Shown: positions 1 to 9,010, counted from the stretch's first letter. The stretch is 32,436 nucleotides of DNA from Lachnospiraceae bacterium (GCA_017536965.1 JAFWCK010000110.1:1-32436), one strand, 5' to 3'. Notes: generated from the sequence alone by a model not told the origin. Program-made: numbers and translations.

Positions 1-1632
1 ATTCCAGTTCAGGAGGTACTGCAGTTCAGCTTCATAGTTTGCTTTGAATTCATCAAAGGTTTCGCATTCGTAAAGTTTCTTGCATGGCAGTGCCATTTTG
101 CCGGTCGTCGGGTTGATACCGCCGTTGATCGTGCAGAGCAGAACGTTGACGGTGTTCCACATACTCTCGGAACCGGTTGTGCCTGCTGCTGTCCATTCAT
201 TTCCGGTGCCGCCTGGTTCTACGCAGCCGACGATCGAGTAATCAGCCGCATCTTCTAATGAGAAGCCGTGGCTCATCATCTGCGGGATGATGACTTCGTC
301 GTTCTGCATCTGCGGGATACCGCCGCTCAATTTACAGGACTCAATGCCCAGACGCCAGATCTCGTCCGGTGTTCCCGGATGAATACGCAGTGCGCAGGTC
401 GGGTCAGGGAAATGCATACGGCCGTAGGTCTGCAGGAAGAGTGCGGTTGCCTCGTTGCTTGCATCGGAACCATCTGCATTGCGTCCGCCAAGGGTAAGTG
501 CCAGACCGCTGGTCGGGGTCAGGCCGTTGTAGATCATAGAGTAAATGTTCTTGCCGGCTTTACGCATGTCGATAATGCCTTTGTTCGTGACCGGCATGCC
601 AGGAAGAACGATGATATCGCTCAGGCGAAGGATGAAGGCATCGGTGTATTCCTGTGCCTGTTCTATTGAGAGCTTGCCTTCTTCCAGTTCTTTGTGAAGA
701 AGATGTCCGACGTAGTTATCGATACGTCCCATGCTCTGGCCATGCTGCTGTGCATCGGTGGAGAGCATGATCTGATAGAGGATAGCAGCCTGCAGGCCTT
801 CCCAGTAGGTGCGTGCCGGGTGCTCCATGATCCAGTCCAGACCGTCTGCCATCATGAGCAGTTCTTTCTTGCGTGCTTCATCCTGTACGGTTTCTGCTTT
901 CTCGCGGGCAGCTTTTGCATAACCTTTGCTCATTGTCATGGCTGCATCGCAGACACGGACTACAGCATGATAGAACAGGAAGGTGTATGCCTTATCATCA
1001 AAGATCTTTCCATTCATTTCGTTGATCTTCTGCTGAGCTTCTTCTTTGACTGCAGCAAAACCGGTGTTGATGGCTTTGCGGAAGTTGCCGACATAATGTC
1101 CCTGCGGACGGCTGCAGATGCCGCGGTAGCCCGGGCGTCCCGGACAGGATGCTGCAAACATGCCGTTGCCGGTTGCTTCCCAGATTTCATCCGTCATAAT
1201 GCCTTCGGCCATCTTGTTGATGGTTTTGTCTTTCCAGTATTCGTAAGCTTCTTTGAAGATGTCGCGGTCTGCATCGCTCATGTAGACGGAATCGCCGCTC
1301 TGCCATGCTTCTTTGAAGTTTTCTTCATCATCCACAACGCCCGGAATCCAGCCGACACCCCATTCTACGTATGGGCTCATCGTACGCTGATCCGGTCCCG
1401 GACCGCCGGCAAAGATATCGTCGTCAAAGATATTGTAAGCGCGGTTCTGTGCCCAATAGAGCAGAGCACCGGCCCGCTTCATCAGCGGATATTCGTTTTC
1501 ATGTGCTTTGTAATACTCGGTGTATAAGCGTGTACACTCCGAGTTGATCGTCATATACTTTCCGCCTGTAAACGCATCACGTTTTGCGCGGATCGCTTTA
1601 ATACGGTCGCTGATTGGTGCAAATTCGAACAT
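1..1632 (-). CDS. Glycyl radical enzyme, PFL/diol-dehydratase type (partial, C-terminus outside window)
   Basis: The frame is open from the ATG at 1632 to the window edge (544 codons), with an AGGAGAAGAGGAA-type ribosome binding site upstream. It starts MFEFAPISDR. The catalytic thiyl-radical loop is visible as GCVEP, Cys about 470 and Glu about 472. This Cys-x-Glu pair is shared by glycerol/diol dehydratase, choline lyase, hydroxyproline dehydratase and arylacetate decarboxylase families. These enzymes use a glycine-centred radical to start C-C, C-N, C-O or C-S bond cleavage without oxygen. The family is usually 780-900 residues, so about 250-350 C-terminal residues, including the RVxGY glycine loop, lie beyond position 1. 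The divergent neighbour is its probable activase. I cannot assign the substrate; the surroundings hold no microcompartment or sugar genes to help. Confidence 0.88.
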   Translation of the reverse strand, partial: MFEFAPISDRIKAIRAKRDAFTGGKYMTINSECTRLYTEYYKAHENEYPLMKRAGALLYWAQNRAYNIFDDDIFAGGPGPDQRTMSPYVEWGVGWIPGVVDDEENFKEAWQSGDSVYMSDADRDIFKEAYEYWKDKTINKMAEGIMTDEIWEATGNGMFAASCPGRPGYRGICSRPQGHYVGNFRKAINTGFAAVKEEAQQKINEMNGKIFDDKAYTFLFYHAVVRVCDAAMTMSKGYAKAAREKAETVQDEARKKELLMMADGLDWIMEHPARTYWEGLQAAILYQIMLSTDAQQHGQSMGRIDNYVGHLLHKELEEGKLSIEQAQEYTDAFILRLSDIIVLPGMPVTNKGIIDMRKAGKNIYSMIYNGLTPTSGLALTLGGRNADGSDASNEATALFLQTYGRMHFPDPTCALRIHPGTPDEIWRLGIESCKLSGGIPQMQNDEVIIPQMMSHGFSLEDAADYSIVGCVEPGGTGNEWTAAGTTGSESMWNTVNVLLCTINGGINPTTGKMALPCKKLYECETFDEFKANYEAELQYLLNWN

Positions 1633-1693
1633 TTCCTCTTCTCCTTTTTGATAAAAACTATCTATATATTTCAAGTCATTATTAGCTAAGGAT

Positions 1694-1710
1694 ATTCTAA
1701 CAGGTAGAAT
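1694..1710. promoter_or_regulatory. Inverted repeat in the divergent GRE/activase intergenic region
   Basis: ATTCTA, 5 nt, TAGAAT form a perfect 6-bp inverted repeat in the 138-bp gap between the two divergent start codons. A TATAAT hexamer lies at 1728-1733, about 38 bp before the activase start, with only a poor -35. Being between both promoters, the repeat could be a shared operator. This is inference; no regulator gene is adjacent. Confidence 0.3.
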
Positions 1711-1770
1711 CTTTTTTTACAATCATATATAATAGGAACCAATCAAAAATGAGACAGGAGAAATCTGCCG

Positions 1771-2715
1771 ATGTTAACAGGCAAAATTTATGATATTCAG
1801 GGTTTTTCAGTACAGGATGGACCAGGCATCCGGACGACGGTATTTTTAAAGGGATGTCCTCTGCGCTGTCCTTGGTGCCACAGTCCGGAGGGGATTGAAT
1901 TTCCAACGGAACTTAACTGGATGAGCAACAAGTGTCTGGGAACAGATGCCTGCGGCGAGTGCCTTTCCGTCTGCCCGAAAGGAGCCATTTCCATTGGACC
2001 GGAAACGACAGACATTGCCGGCAATCCGATCCACTATCCGCAGGTGGATAAGACGATCTGCGATGACTGTGGCGCGTGCGCGAAAGCCTGCAAGGCCACC
2101 GCTCTTTATATGTGCGGGACGGACACTACAGTGGAGGAGGTCATGCACAGGTTAAAACGCGATCAGCCGTTCTTTGAAGAATCTGGCGGCGGTGTGACGA
2201 TCTCCGGCGGCGAATGTCTGTGCCAGCCAGCCTTTACGCTGGAGCTGTTAAAGCAGTGCAAAGAGGCTGGGATGCATACTGCGGTGGATACGACCGGCTT
2301 TGTAAAGTGGGAGGTTATTGAGCAGGTGATGCCGTATACGGATCTGTTTTTATATGATCTGAAGTGCATGGATTCCGCACTGCATAAACAGGTCATCGGT
2401 GTGCCGAACGAACTGATCCTGGAGAACTGTAAGAAGATCGCAGAGCACGGAGGCAAGCTGCGCATCCGCATCCCTACCATTCCGTTGTTCAATGACAGCA
2501 AGGAACATTTTGATAAATATGGTGAATTCCTGCAGCCGATCAAGGATTCTATTGAAGTGGTGCAGCTCCTGCCGTATCACAAGATGGGAATCAGCAAGCA
2601 CGAGAGGCTGATGAAAAAGGAGAAGATCTTTGTGGCGGAGCCGCCATCAGATGCACTGATGGAAGAGAGGAAAGAGCAGCTGTTAGCTTACGGCCTTCCG
2701 GTGCAGATTCATTAA
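1771..2715 (+). CDS. Glycyl radical enzyme activating enzyme (radical SAM, with ferredoxin insert)
   Basis: This 314-residue radical SAM protein should use S-adenosylmethionine and a [4Fe-4S] cluster to abstract hydrogen from the conserved glycine of the neighbouring glycyl radical enzyme. The CxxxCxxC motif is Cys29, Cys33, Cys36 (GCPLRCPWC). A two-cluster ferredoxin-like insert follows: Cys55/61/64/68 and Cys97/100/103/107 (CDDCGACAKACK). The insert distinguishes activases of the diol-dehydratase, CutC and decarboxylase classes from the shorter PflA. SGGGVTISGGE is the SAM-binding GGE region. The ATG at 1771 follows a GACAGGAGAAA ribosome binding site. It is divergent from the glycyl radical enzyme gene 138 bp away. 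Confidence 0.92.
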   Translation: MLTGKIYDIQGFSVQDGPGIRTTVFLKGCPLRCPWCHSPEGIEFPTELNWMSNKCLGTDACGECLSVCPKGAISIGPETTDIAGNPIHYPQVDKTICDDCGACAKACKATALYMCGTDTTVEEVMHRLKRDQPFFEESGGGVTISGGECLCQPAFTLELLKQCKEAGMHTAVDTTGFVKWEVIEQVMPYTDLFLYDLKCMDSALHKQVIGVPNELILENCKKIAEHGGKLRIRIPTIPLFNDSKEHFDKYGEFLQPIKDSIEVVQLLPYHKMGISKHERLMKKEKIFVAEPPSDALMEERKEQLLAYGLPVQIH

Positions 2716-2738
2716 TAGCTGCAGATTCATTAGCAGCT
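2703..2738 (+). repeat. 18-bp tandem duplication across the activase stop codon
   Basis: Positions 2703-2720 and 2721-2738 are 18-bp copies (GCAGATTCATTAATAGCT type) differing at two bases. The first copy contains the TAA stop of the activase and the second lies just beyond it. See the similar 33-bp duplication at 15201. Confidence 0.8.
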
Positions 2739-2770
2739 GGTGCAGCTCTCGTAATGAGTTACAAAAAGTA

Positions 2771-2798
2771 AGAGGAACTCGATTGAGTTCCTCTTTTT
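2771..2798. terminator. Intrinsic terminator between convergent genes
   Basis: A 10-bp perfect stem AGAGGAACTC/GAGTTCCTCT with a 4-nt loop is followed by TTTT on the plus strand and preceded by an A-rich tract. It lies after the activase and before the end of the convergent URO-D gene, so it may act in both directions. Confidence 0.85.
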
Positions 2799-2843
2799 GA
2801 TGCGTTTGGTTTTGCACTTTGGCGCAGGCGCAGGTGTGCGGTT

Positions 2844-4100
2844 TTAGTGTTTGCCATATTCTCTTACGGTGTCGAACATTGCTTCTACATTTGCGTGAGA
2901 GCAGTAGTCCAGACCGCATGCCGGCTCAAAGATGAATCCGCCGCCCGGGGCACAGGCATCGATGATCTTCTTGCACTCATCGCGAACTTCCTGTGGAGTA
3001 CCGAAGTTCATGATCTTTACACCAAGGCCGCCGGCAATACATGCGGTATCGCCCAGGATCCTCTTAGCTTCTGCCATATCGACGGTCTCAAAGTGATAGT
3101 AAACTTTTCCTTTCGGGACTTCTTTCAGGAAGTGCAGACGGGTGTTGTACTTGCCTTCTGTAAAAATGTAAGGGACTTTGCCAACATCGATGATCGTCTC
3201 GATGATCTCGCGCAGATGTCTCCAGTAATAATGTTCATACTGTTCATCGCTCATGAAGCCGTCCATACCTTTGTGCAGTGCCATAAAAATGAACTTCCCG
3301 TCGCCTTTGCCTTTGCCGGCACGGATGTTGGAAAGGATCATCTCCTGTGCTTCTTCAATGAACCGCTCGACATCTTCCGGACGCTCATACAGATCTGCCA
3401 GGGAGTTGATCGTGCCGCGAAGGCCGTCGCTGTACATATCAAACGGAACAGCTGCGCCGCCGCCGGTGAAGATCGGATAGCCGTCTTCTTCAACTTCTTT
3501 TGCGAATGCAGCAGCTTTCTTCTCAAATTCTTTTGCTTTCTCATCTAATGCCCACAGCTTCTGGATGGTCTCTTTCATTTCTGGTGTGGAGAATGCAGCT
3601 GCGACTGCACGCGTGCCGCCCATAGCAACCGGAAAATGCACGTTAGCAAATGGAGCCAGTGTATCGGAAGAACGCGGGAATGATTTGTTCATCAGCCAGC
3701 CGGTCCGGTCGGTCCAGAACTGATCGAATTCGTCATCTTCCAGGAATGGATACTCGATGTGCTGCTGAATGGAGTTGTCATCGATCAGATGGCCAGGCAT
3801 ACCTGCCCAGCGCATATTCTTCGGATTGGACAGTTCCATTAAAGGACCCTGTCCGGCATAGTTGTTGCCGACGCCAATTCCTGCATCCGGCTCAAATGTG
3901 TGGTGATATTTAAAGATGGCTTCTTTGTAGATCTCCAGAGTTTCGTCGTAGATACTCTGTGCAACAGTGTATCCGGCATCGAGTACCGGGAAGATGGCCG
4001 GTGATGGCTTGATCGGAATCTGATCCGGCTCTTTCAGCGCGATCGCATCGCGGATCCTTTTTTCCTTTGCGTCATATTTCGCTTTGTTTTCAGGTGTCAT
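2844..4100 (-). CDS. Uroporphyrinogen decarboxylase (URO-D) family protein, methyltransferase-like
   Basis: This 418-residue protein reads as the URO-D/MtaA-CmuA superfamily, a TIM-barrel group that in anaerobes moves methyl groups between corrinoid proteins and thiols or demethylates methoxy compounds. Supporting segments are the N-terminal RIRDAIALKEPDQIPI, which resembles the family opening R-x-x-x-A-L-x-x-x-x-P-D-R-x-P, and the C-terminal GGGFIFEPACGLD. In MtaA-type enzymes zinc is held by His-x-Cys and a later Cys. Here the equivalent positions appear to be His336-Phe-Glu338 and Cys395, so the middle ligand would be Glu. No corrinoid protein gene is nearby. The start has a TAGGAGG site, and a TATAAT -10 sits at 4138-4143 on the minus strand. 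It could be a corrinoid-dependent methyltransferase or an unrelated-substrate member. Confidence 0.8.
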   Translation of the reverse strand: MTPENKAKYDAKEKRIRDAIALKEPDQIPIKPSPAIFPVLDAGYTVAQSIYDETLEIYKEAIFKYHHTFEPDAGIGVGNNYAGQGPLMELSNPKNMRWAGMPGHLIDDNSIQQHIEYPFLEDDEFDQFWTDRTGWLMNKSFPRSSDTLAPFANVHFPVAMGGTRAVAAAFSTPEMKETIQKLWALDEKAKEFEKKAAAFAKEVEEDGYPIFTGGGAAVPFDMYSDGLRGTINSLADLYERPEDVERFIEEAQEMILSNIRAGKGKGDGKFIFMALHKGMDGFMSDEQYEHYYWRHLREIIETIIDVGKVPYIFTEGKYNTRLHFLKEVPKGKVYYHFETVDMAEAKRILGDTACIAGGLGVKIMNFGTPQEVRDECKKIIDACAPGGGFIFEPACGLDYCSHANVEAMFDTVREYGKH

Positions 4101-4245
4101 ACTTATACCTCCTACCTAAAATAATTATCCTGTTTTCATTATATCAGAAATAGAAATAAACTGTTTATAATTTTAGGATAAGACTTTTATATGAGGAAGG
4201 GTTTTGAGCGGGAACCTAGCTTTTTCGAGATGTGGCCTTCCTGCC

Positions 4246-4493
4246 TGTACAAAAAAACGGTTTGTGGTGCATCTCAGAAAATGATGCTTGTACAAAAAAG
4301 CCGGTTGGGTGCATTTCGGAAAATAGGGGCTGTACAAAAAAGCTGATTTGGTGCACCTCTGAAAAGGGGAGCTGTACAAAAAAGCTGACTGGGTGCCTAT
4401 GTGATTCCGCCGAAGGAACAAAAACCTGCACCCAACCTGCTTTTTTGTACAGCAAGATAAATTGCATAGACACCCAACCGTCGTTTTTGTACA
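4246..4493. repeat. Intergenic 42-bp repeat array, four direct and two inverted copies
   Basis: A core of TGTACAAAAAAGC, a few variable bases, then TGGGTGCA recurs with TGTACA starting at 4246, 4289, 4331 and 4373 (steps 43, 42, 42). Two inverted copies have their TGTACA at 4446 and 4488 (step 42). The bases between direct copies are also similar (TCnGAAAA then G-rich). The fourth direct and first inverted copy can pair as GCTGTACAAAAAAGC with its exact complement, flanked inside by GGGTGC/GCACCC. The apparent ORFs here on both strands result from a period divisible by three. Function unknown. Confidence 0.85.
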
Positions 4494-4521
4494 GAGGGCG
4501 ATGCTTAAGCAGAAGACCGGT

Positions 4522-4571
4522 CAAAAAGCATTAGTACATGGCAAGCCAAAAAGCATTTGTGCGTGGCAGGC
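4522..4571 (+). repeat. 25-bp tandem repeat upstream of the rplM promoter
   Basis: Two adjacent 25-bp units, each beginning CAAAAAGCATT and containing TGGCA(A/G)GC, occupy 4522-4546 and 4547-4571 and differ at a few bases. They lie 33 bp upstream of the -35 box of rplM. No function is evident. Confidence 0.7.
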
Positions 4572-4603
4572 AAAAGGCTTTTGGCCGGAGCGCAATAAAA
4601 TGG

Positions 4604-4632
4604 TTGACACCCCCTTGTTCTTTCTATATAAT
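4604..4632 (+). promoter_or_regulatory. Sigma-A-type promoter of rplM-rpsI
   Basis: Perfect TTGACA (4604-4609) and TATAAT (4627-4632) hexamers are separated by exactly 17 bp. The expected transcript start is near 4639, giving an untranslated leader of about 120 nt. Confidence 0.92.
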
Positions 4633-4638
4633 TTCTAA

Positions 4639-4757
4639 TCGTGACGGTGGGTTTTTCTGTGATCCATTAGCCCCGGAATCACTGAGAAAACGCCGGAAGT
4701 AAAATGTATATAGCTATTCGCGAAGGCGAATAAAAAACATTTAGGAGGAAAACGACC
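4639..4757 (+). promoter_or_regulatory. Candidate L13 leader (autoregulatory RNA)
   Basis: The leader between promoter and rplM contains an ATTCGC/GCGAAT hairpin with a GAAG loop just upstream of the TTAGGAGG ribosome binding site. A further structured, GC-rich segment lies around 4660-4700. Ribosomal protein L13 leaders are a known class of Firmicutes autoregulatory RNA in this position. The assignment rests on position and the hairpin, not on a covariance-model match. Confidence 0.5.
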
Positions 4758-4758
4758 G

Positions 4759-5187
4759 ATGAAAACATTTATGGCGAATCCTGACAAAGTCGAAAGAAAA
4801 TGGTTCGTGGTTGATGTCGCTGGCAAAAACCTTGGACGCGTTTCGTCAGAGATTGCAAAAATCTTAAGAGGAAAGAACAAACCGATTTTTACACCTCATG
4901 AGGACACAGGCGACTACGTTATCGTAATCAATGCTGAAAAGATTACTGTTACCGGCAGAAAGCTGGAGCAGAAAATCTACTACAACCATTCCGATTATGT
5001 CGGCGGCATGAAAGAAACTGACCTTAAGACCATGCTGGCAAAGAAGCCGGAAAGAGTTATTGAACTTGCAGTTAAAGGTATGCTCCCGAAGGGACCTCTG
5101 GGCCGTAAAATGATTAAGAAATTATTCGTTTACGCAGGAAGCGAGCATCCGCATCAGGCACAGAAGCCGGAAGCTTTAGAGCTTTAA
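4759..5187 (+). CDS. rplM: 50S ribosomal protein L13
   Basis: This 142-residue protein has the standard family length. It contains [20 protein letters not shown] near the start, [14 protein letters not shown] in the middle and [20 protein letters not shown] near the end, all hallmark L13 segments. L13 is an early-binding protein of the large ribosomal subunit. The ATG follows TTAGGAGGAAAAC. It is co-transcribed with rpsI 20 bp downstream, the usual bacterial pair. Confidence 0.98.
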   Translation: MKTFMANPDKVERKWFVVDVAGKNLGRVSSEIAKILRGKNKPIFTPHEDTGDYVIVINAEKITVTGRKLEQKIYYNHSDYVGGMKETDLKTMLAKKPERVIELAVKGMLPKGPLGRKMIKKLFVYAGSEHPHQAQKPEALEL

Positions 5188-5207
5188 TCTGAAAGGAGGA
5201 AATAACA

Positions 5208-5597
5208 TTGGCAAATAAATTTTATGGTACAGGCAGACGTAAAAAAAGTGTAGCAAGAGTTTATCTTGAGCCTGGCAAAGGAACAATTACGATCAACAAA
5301 AGACCAATCGATGAGTACTTCGGATTAGAGACTCTGAAAGTGATCGTTCGTCAGCCGCTGGAGGCTGTCAACGCACTGGACAAATATGATGTTACCGTGA
5401 CCGTTCACGGCGGCGGATTTACCGGACAGGCTGGTGCTATCCGTCACGGCATCGCAAGAGCTCTGCTTCAGGCTGATGGCGACTTCAGACCGGAACTGAA
5501 GAAAGAAGGATATCTGACAAGAGATCCAAGAATGAAAGAAAGAAAGAAATACGGTCTCAAAGGCGCTCGTCGTGCACCACAGTTCTCAAAGAGATAA
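5208..5597 (+). CDS. rpsI: 30S ribosomal protein S9
   Basis: The 129-residue product starts [18 protein letters not shown] and ends [11 protein letters not shown], the invariant S9 tail that reaches the ribosomal P site. The start codon is TTG at 5208, placed correctly after GAAAGGAGGAAATAAC. It is the second gene of the rplM-rpsI operon, and a strong terminator follows. Confidence 0.98.
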   Translation: MANKFYGTGRRKKSVARVYLEPGKGTITINKRPIDEYFGLETLKVIVRQPLEAVNALDKYDVTVTVHGGGFTGQAGAIRHGIARALLQADGDFRPELKKEGYLTRDPRMKERKKYGLKGARRAPQFSKR

Positions 5598-5628
5598 TCG
5601 CTTTATCGAAGAGATTTACGGCAAACAC

Positions 5629-5654
5629 AAAACCCCGGATTTTTCCGGGGTTTT
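5629..5654 (+). terminator. Intrinsic terminator of rplM-rpsI
   Basis: AAAACCCCGG and CCGGGGTTTT form a 10-bp stem around a 6-nt T-rich loop and run into a T tract. The same stem sequence is used again after the receptor gene at 9011. Confidence 0.95.
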
Positions 5655-5800
5655 TTTCTGCGACATTATATTTGTTTGTGGTTTCGGAATTGAGGTTTCT
5701 TTCAATATATGATATGTTTGTAAAAATGTTCCTGAAGGGGTTCATCATCTGGAACCAGGACTGATCAGGAGACGTCTGATTTCAGCAAGGAGTTTCGACC

Positions 5801-8800
5801 GTGAAAGGTGTTAAAACAATACTGATAAAAATATTGGCAGCAGTGATATGCTTTCTTGTGATCCTTACCGGGGCCGCGAAATCTGCATTCGCAGAGGATG
5901 ACTCGGGCTGGGACGAGATGAGTTTTGAAGCCCAGAACAATTACAAGGTATTTGATATCGACTCGGGCCTGCCGTTTTTGGGTTATATGGCAGTCGCACA
6001 GACGCCGGACGGCTTTATCTATATGGGCGGTTACGGCGGACTGGTGCGTTATGACGGCAAGAAATTTGAACGTCTCTCCGGTGTCGACAGTGTGGTAAGT
6101 CTTTGTGTTACAAAGGACGGCGGTCTGTGGATCGGCACGAATGTCGGCACCCTTGTGTATATGTCCCCAAACGATGAGATGATCTACTATGGAAAAGAAG
6201 AGGGACTGGACGTGGTATCCATCCGCGACATCTGCATGGATGCCGCAGGTAATCTGATCTTCGGAACCGACCAGGGTGTCTATATACTGGATCCGTCCGG
6301 CGCGATCCGCCTCATAGATGATGACCGCCTGCATCAGTGCTATGTCAATCAGCTGAGCAGTGATGAGGATGGCATCATTTACGGTTCAGACTACGATGGA
6401 AATGTATTTGTGATCAAAGACCTTAAAGTGGAACACTTTCTGAATGTTCCATCCATCGGCAAATCGGTCCAGACCGTCAGCGGAGACGCCATGCAGAAGG
6501 GATATATCTATATCGGCACTACCGGATCGGAGATCCTGCACGGCAGTCTTTCTCAGCCAATCGATACGTTCGAAGTGATCTCCACGCCGGGACTTATGAA
6601 CATCAATGAGATCATATATAACAACGACCGGCTGTGGATCTGTTCCGACGGCGGTGTCGGCTTCATTGATAAAAACAGAAATTTCACAAAACTGTCTGAT
6701 ACAGCATTCAACTCCGGGGTCGCCATGATCGCGGACTATGAAGGCAACCTTTGGTTTGCTTCCTCACGAAATGGATTGATCCGGATCAGCACGAGCGACT
6801 TTGCGGATCTGAACCAGATGACCAGGGAACTGAATGACCGCGTGGTCAACACCACATGGATGGAGGATGGCCTGCTCTATGTGGGTACCGATACCGGTCT
6901 TCTGATCCTGAACAGTGAAGGGCAGATCGTCGACAAGCCGATTTATTCCATTCTGAAAAATGCCCGCATCCGTGTCATCAAAGGGGACAGTCAGGGGAAC
7001 CTGTGGTTCTGTACATTCAGTGATAACGGCCTGATGTGCCGCAAGGCAGATGGAGAGATCGTTAATTATACCCAGGACGATGGCATGCTGTCGAACAATG
7101 TCCGTACTTTGTACGAAATGAAAGACGGCACGATCGCGGTCTCAGTGACTGGGGGAGTGCAATTATTCCGGGACGGCGAGATCGTGCAGAGTTTTGGCGA
7201 AGCCGATGGCATCCCAACCAACTCCATCCTGTCTCTCTGCGAAGACTTTGAAGGCCGGCTGCTTCTGGGCACCAACGGAAGAGGGATCTACATGATCGAA
7301 GGGGACAAGGCTGTTCCTTATCCAATCCAGGATGAATTAGACAACGGCGTCATCATGGGCATCAAGCGCGATGACGAGCGCCATTGTTTCTGGCTGATCA
7401 CAGGCGGTTCCCTGAGCATCCTGAAAGACGGTGTGGCGCAGCTGCTGTCCTATTATCCTCCGGAGCTGAATTCCAACGGCTGCTATGACGTGCTGTGTGC
7501 AGATACCGGGGACGTCTTCCTGATGTGCAACACCGGTATTCTTGTGATGAATGGCGACGATCTGATCGCCGGGACAGTCGCAGAGTACGAGCACTATAAT
7601 TCAAAAAAAGGCCTGCCGCACATGGTCACACCGAACTCCAGAAGCTATGTCATGGAAAACGGAGATGCCTATGTGGCGTGCAGTGACGGCTTGATCCGGC
7701 TGAACCTGAATAACATTCAATCGACAGGCGTGACACCGATCCTTGCGATCCCATTTGTGGAAATAGATACAGATGCGAAACCGCGCCGTTTGACCAATGG
7801 GGAAACCATAACCGTGCCGGCAAGCACACGTCGTCTGAGTATTTATCCTTATGTTCTTTCTTATGGCCTGGATGATCCAAAGGTCACCTATTATCTGGAG
7901 GGCTTCGACCGTGAGCCGATTGCAAGCTCCAAAGAAGATCTGGGTCAGATCAGTTATACCAACCTTCGGGGCGGTACTTACACGTTCCGGCTGAAGCTGG
8001 AGGGCGACTCAGATCAGGGGCCAAGCGCTTCTGTTACCATCGTGAAAAAGAGGGCCATCTATGAGGAACTGGTATTCTGGGTGGTTGTCGTTTTGGCATT
8101 ACTCCTGCTGATCGCATGGATCGTCCGGAGGCTGCTCAAGCATCAGGCCCGGGCACTGGAACGCAAGGCCAAAGAAGAGGAGCATAGGAAAGAAGAAGAG
8201 CGGATCAACCGTGAGCTGAATATGGCAGCCAGCATACAGACTGGTTCACTGCCAAGCATCTTCCCGGCTTTCCCGGATCGAAAAGAATTTGATATTTATG
8301 CATCCATGACCCCTGCGAAAGAGGTCGGCGGTGATTTTTATGATTTCTTCATGGTGGACGATAACCATCTTGGCATGGTGATCGCGGATGTCTCTGACAA
8401 GGGTGTGCCTGCCGCACTGTATATGATGTCCGCAAAGATGACGATCAGCAGTCACGCCAAAATGGGCAAATCGCCGCAGGAAGTGCTGGAAGCAGCAAAC
8501 GCAGCGCTGACTGCCAACAACAATGATGAAATGTTTGTCACGGTATGGCTGGGCATCCTGGACCTGAAGACAGGACTCTTGACCGCGGCCAATGCAGGAC
8601 ACGAGTATCCGATCCTCAAACAGCCGGACGGTACTTTTGAGGTCATCAAGGACCGTCACGGCCTGGTACTGGGCAGCATGCCGGGCATCAAATACAAAGA
8701 GTATGATCTTCTACTGAAGCCGGGAGCAAAACTGTTTGTCTATACGGACGGTGTGCCGGAGGCCAGCAACGAAGAAAAAGAATTTTTTGGCATCGAACGG

Positions 8801-8965
8801 ACTGTGGCTGCACTCAATCAGAAAATGGACGAAACCCCTCAGAAGATCCTGGAGAACGTACACAACGCCGTAAATACATTTGTTGCAGATGCGCCTCAGT
8901 TTGATGACCTGACCATGATGTGCCTGCAGTATTGCGGAGTGCAGGATAGTCAGGATCAGCAGTAG
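5801..8965 (+). CDS. Membrane receptor: beta-propeller sensor, Y_Y_Y-like domain, SpoIIE-type PP2C phosphatase
   Basis: This 1054-residue protein starts with GTG at 5801 after CAAGGAG. Residues 1-31 form a signal peptide or anchor ending AKSAFA. Residues of about 45-650 contain repeated propeller blades (GLWIGTN, NLIFGTDQG, NLWFASSRNGL, LLYVGTDTGLL, LLLGTNGRGIY) of the two-component-regulator propeller type. A Y_Y_Y-like beta domain follows (YYLEGFDRE, YTNLRGGTYTFRLK), then a transmembrane helix (about 763-785) and a charged coiled coil. A SpoIIE/RsbU-type PP2C domain ends it: EVGGDFYDFF about 841, IADVSDKGVPAAL about 863, DGVPEAS about 983, DDLTMM about 1038. Such proteins couple extracellular sensing to dephosphorylation of an anti-sigma-factor antagonist. 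No STAS or RsbW-like partner is adjacent. Confidence 0.9.
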   Translation: MKGVKTILIKILAAVICFLVILTGAAKSAFAEDDSGWDEMSFEAQNNYKVFDIDSGLPFLGYMAVAQTPDGFIYMGGYGGLVRYDGKKFERLSGVDSVVSLCVTKDGGLWIGTNVGTLVYMSPNDEMIYYGKEEGLDVVSIRDICMDAAGNLIFGTDQGVYILDPSGAIRLIDDDRLHQCYVNQLSSDEDGIIYGSDYDGNVFVIKDLKVEHFLNVPSIGKSVQTVSGDAMQKGYIYIGTTGSEILHGSLSQPIDTFEVISTPGLMNINEIIYNNDRLWICSDGGVGFIDKNRNFTKLSDTAFNSGVAMIADYEGNLWFASSRNGLIRISTSDFADLNQMTRELNDRVVNTTWMEDGLLYVGTDTGLLILNSEGQIVDKPIYSILKNARIRVIKGDSQGNLWFCTFSDNGLMCRKADGEIVNYTQDDGMLSNNVRTLYEMKDGTIAVSVTGGVQLFRDGEIVQSFGEADGIPTNSILSLCEDFEGRLLLGTNGRGIYMIEGDKAVPYPIQDELDNGVIMGIKRDDERHCFWLITGGSLSILKDGVAQLLSYYPPELNSNGCYDVLCADTGDVFLMCNTGILVMNGDDLIAGTVAEYEHYNSKKGLPHMVTPNSRSYVMENGDAYVACSDGLIRLNLNNIQSTGVTPILAIPFVEIDTDAKPRRLTNGETITVPASTRRLSIYPYVLSYGLDDPKVTYYLEGFDREPIASSKEDLGQISYTNLRGGTYTFRLKLEGDSDQGPSASVTIVKKRAIYEELVFWVVVVLALLLLIAWIVRRLLKHQARALERKAKEEEHRKEEERINRELNMAASIQTGSLPSIFPAFPDRKEFDIYASMTPAKEVGGDFYDFFMVDDNHLGMVIADVSDKGVPAALYMMSAKMTISSHAKMGKSPQEVLEAANAALTANNNDEMFVTVWLGILDLKTGLLTAANAGHEYPILKQPDGTFEVIKDRHGLVLGSMPGIKYKEYDLLLKPGAKLFVYTDGVPEASNEEKEFFGIERTVAALNQKMDETPQKILENVHNAVNTFVADAPQFDDLTMMCLQYCGVQDSQDQQ

Positions 8966-9010
8966 TGTGAATCTGCACGAACCCCATACAAGGTAAAAAA
9001 AACGATAAAG

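Noticed and set aside
268..1527. Plus-strand ORFs of 133 and 277 codons
   Set aside because: They are antisense to the glycyl radical enzyme frame, which has family motifs and a ribosome binding site.
4173..4534. Overlapping ORFs of 82-102 codons in the 42-bp array, with repeated FLY or CTKK-type peptides
   Set aside because: A period divisible by three keeps frames open on both strands; no ribosome binding site, and the DNA repeats explain the protein repeats.
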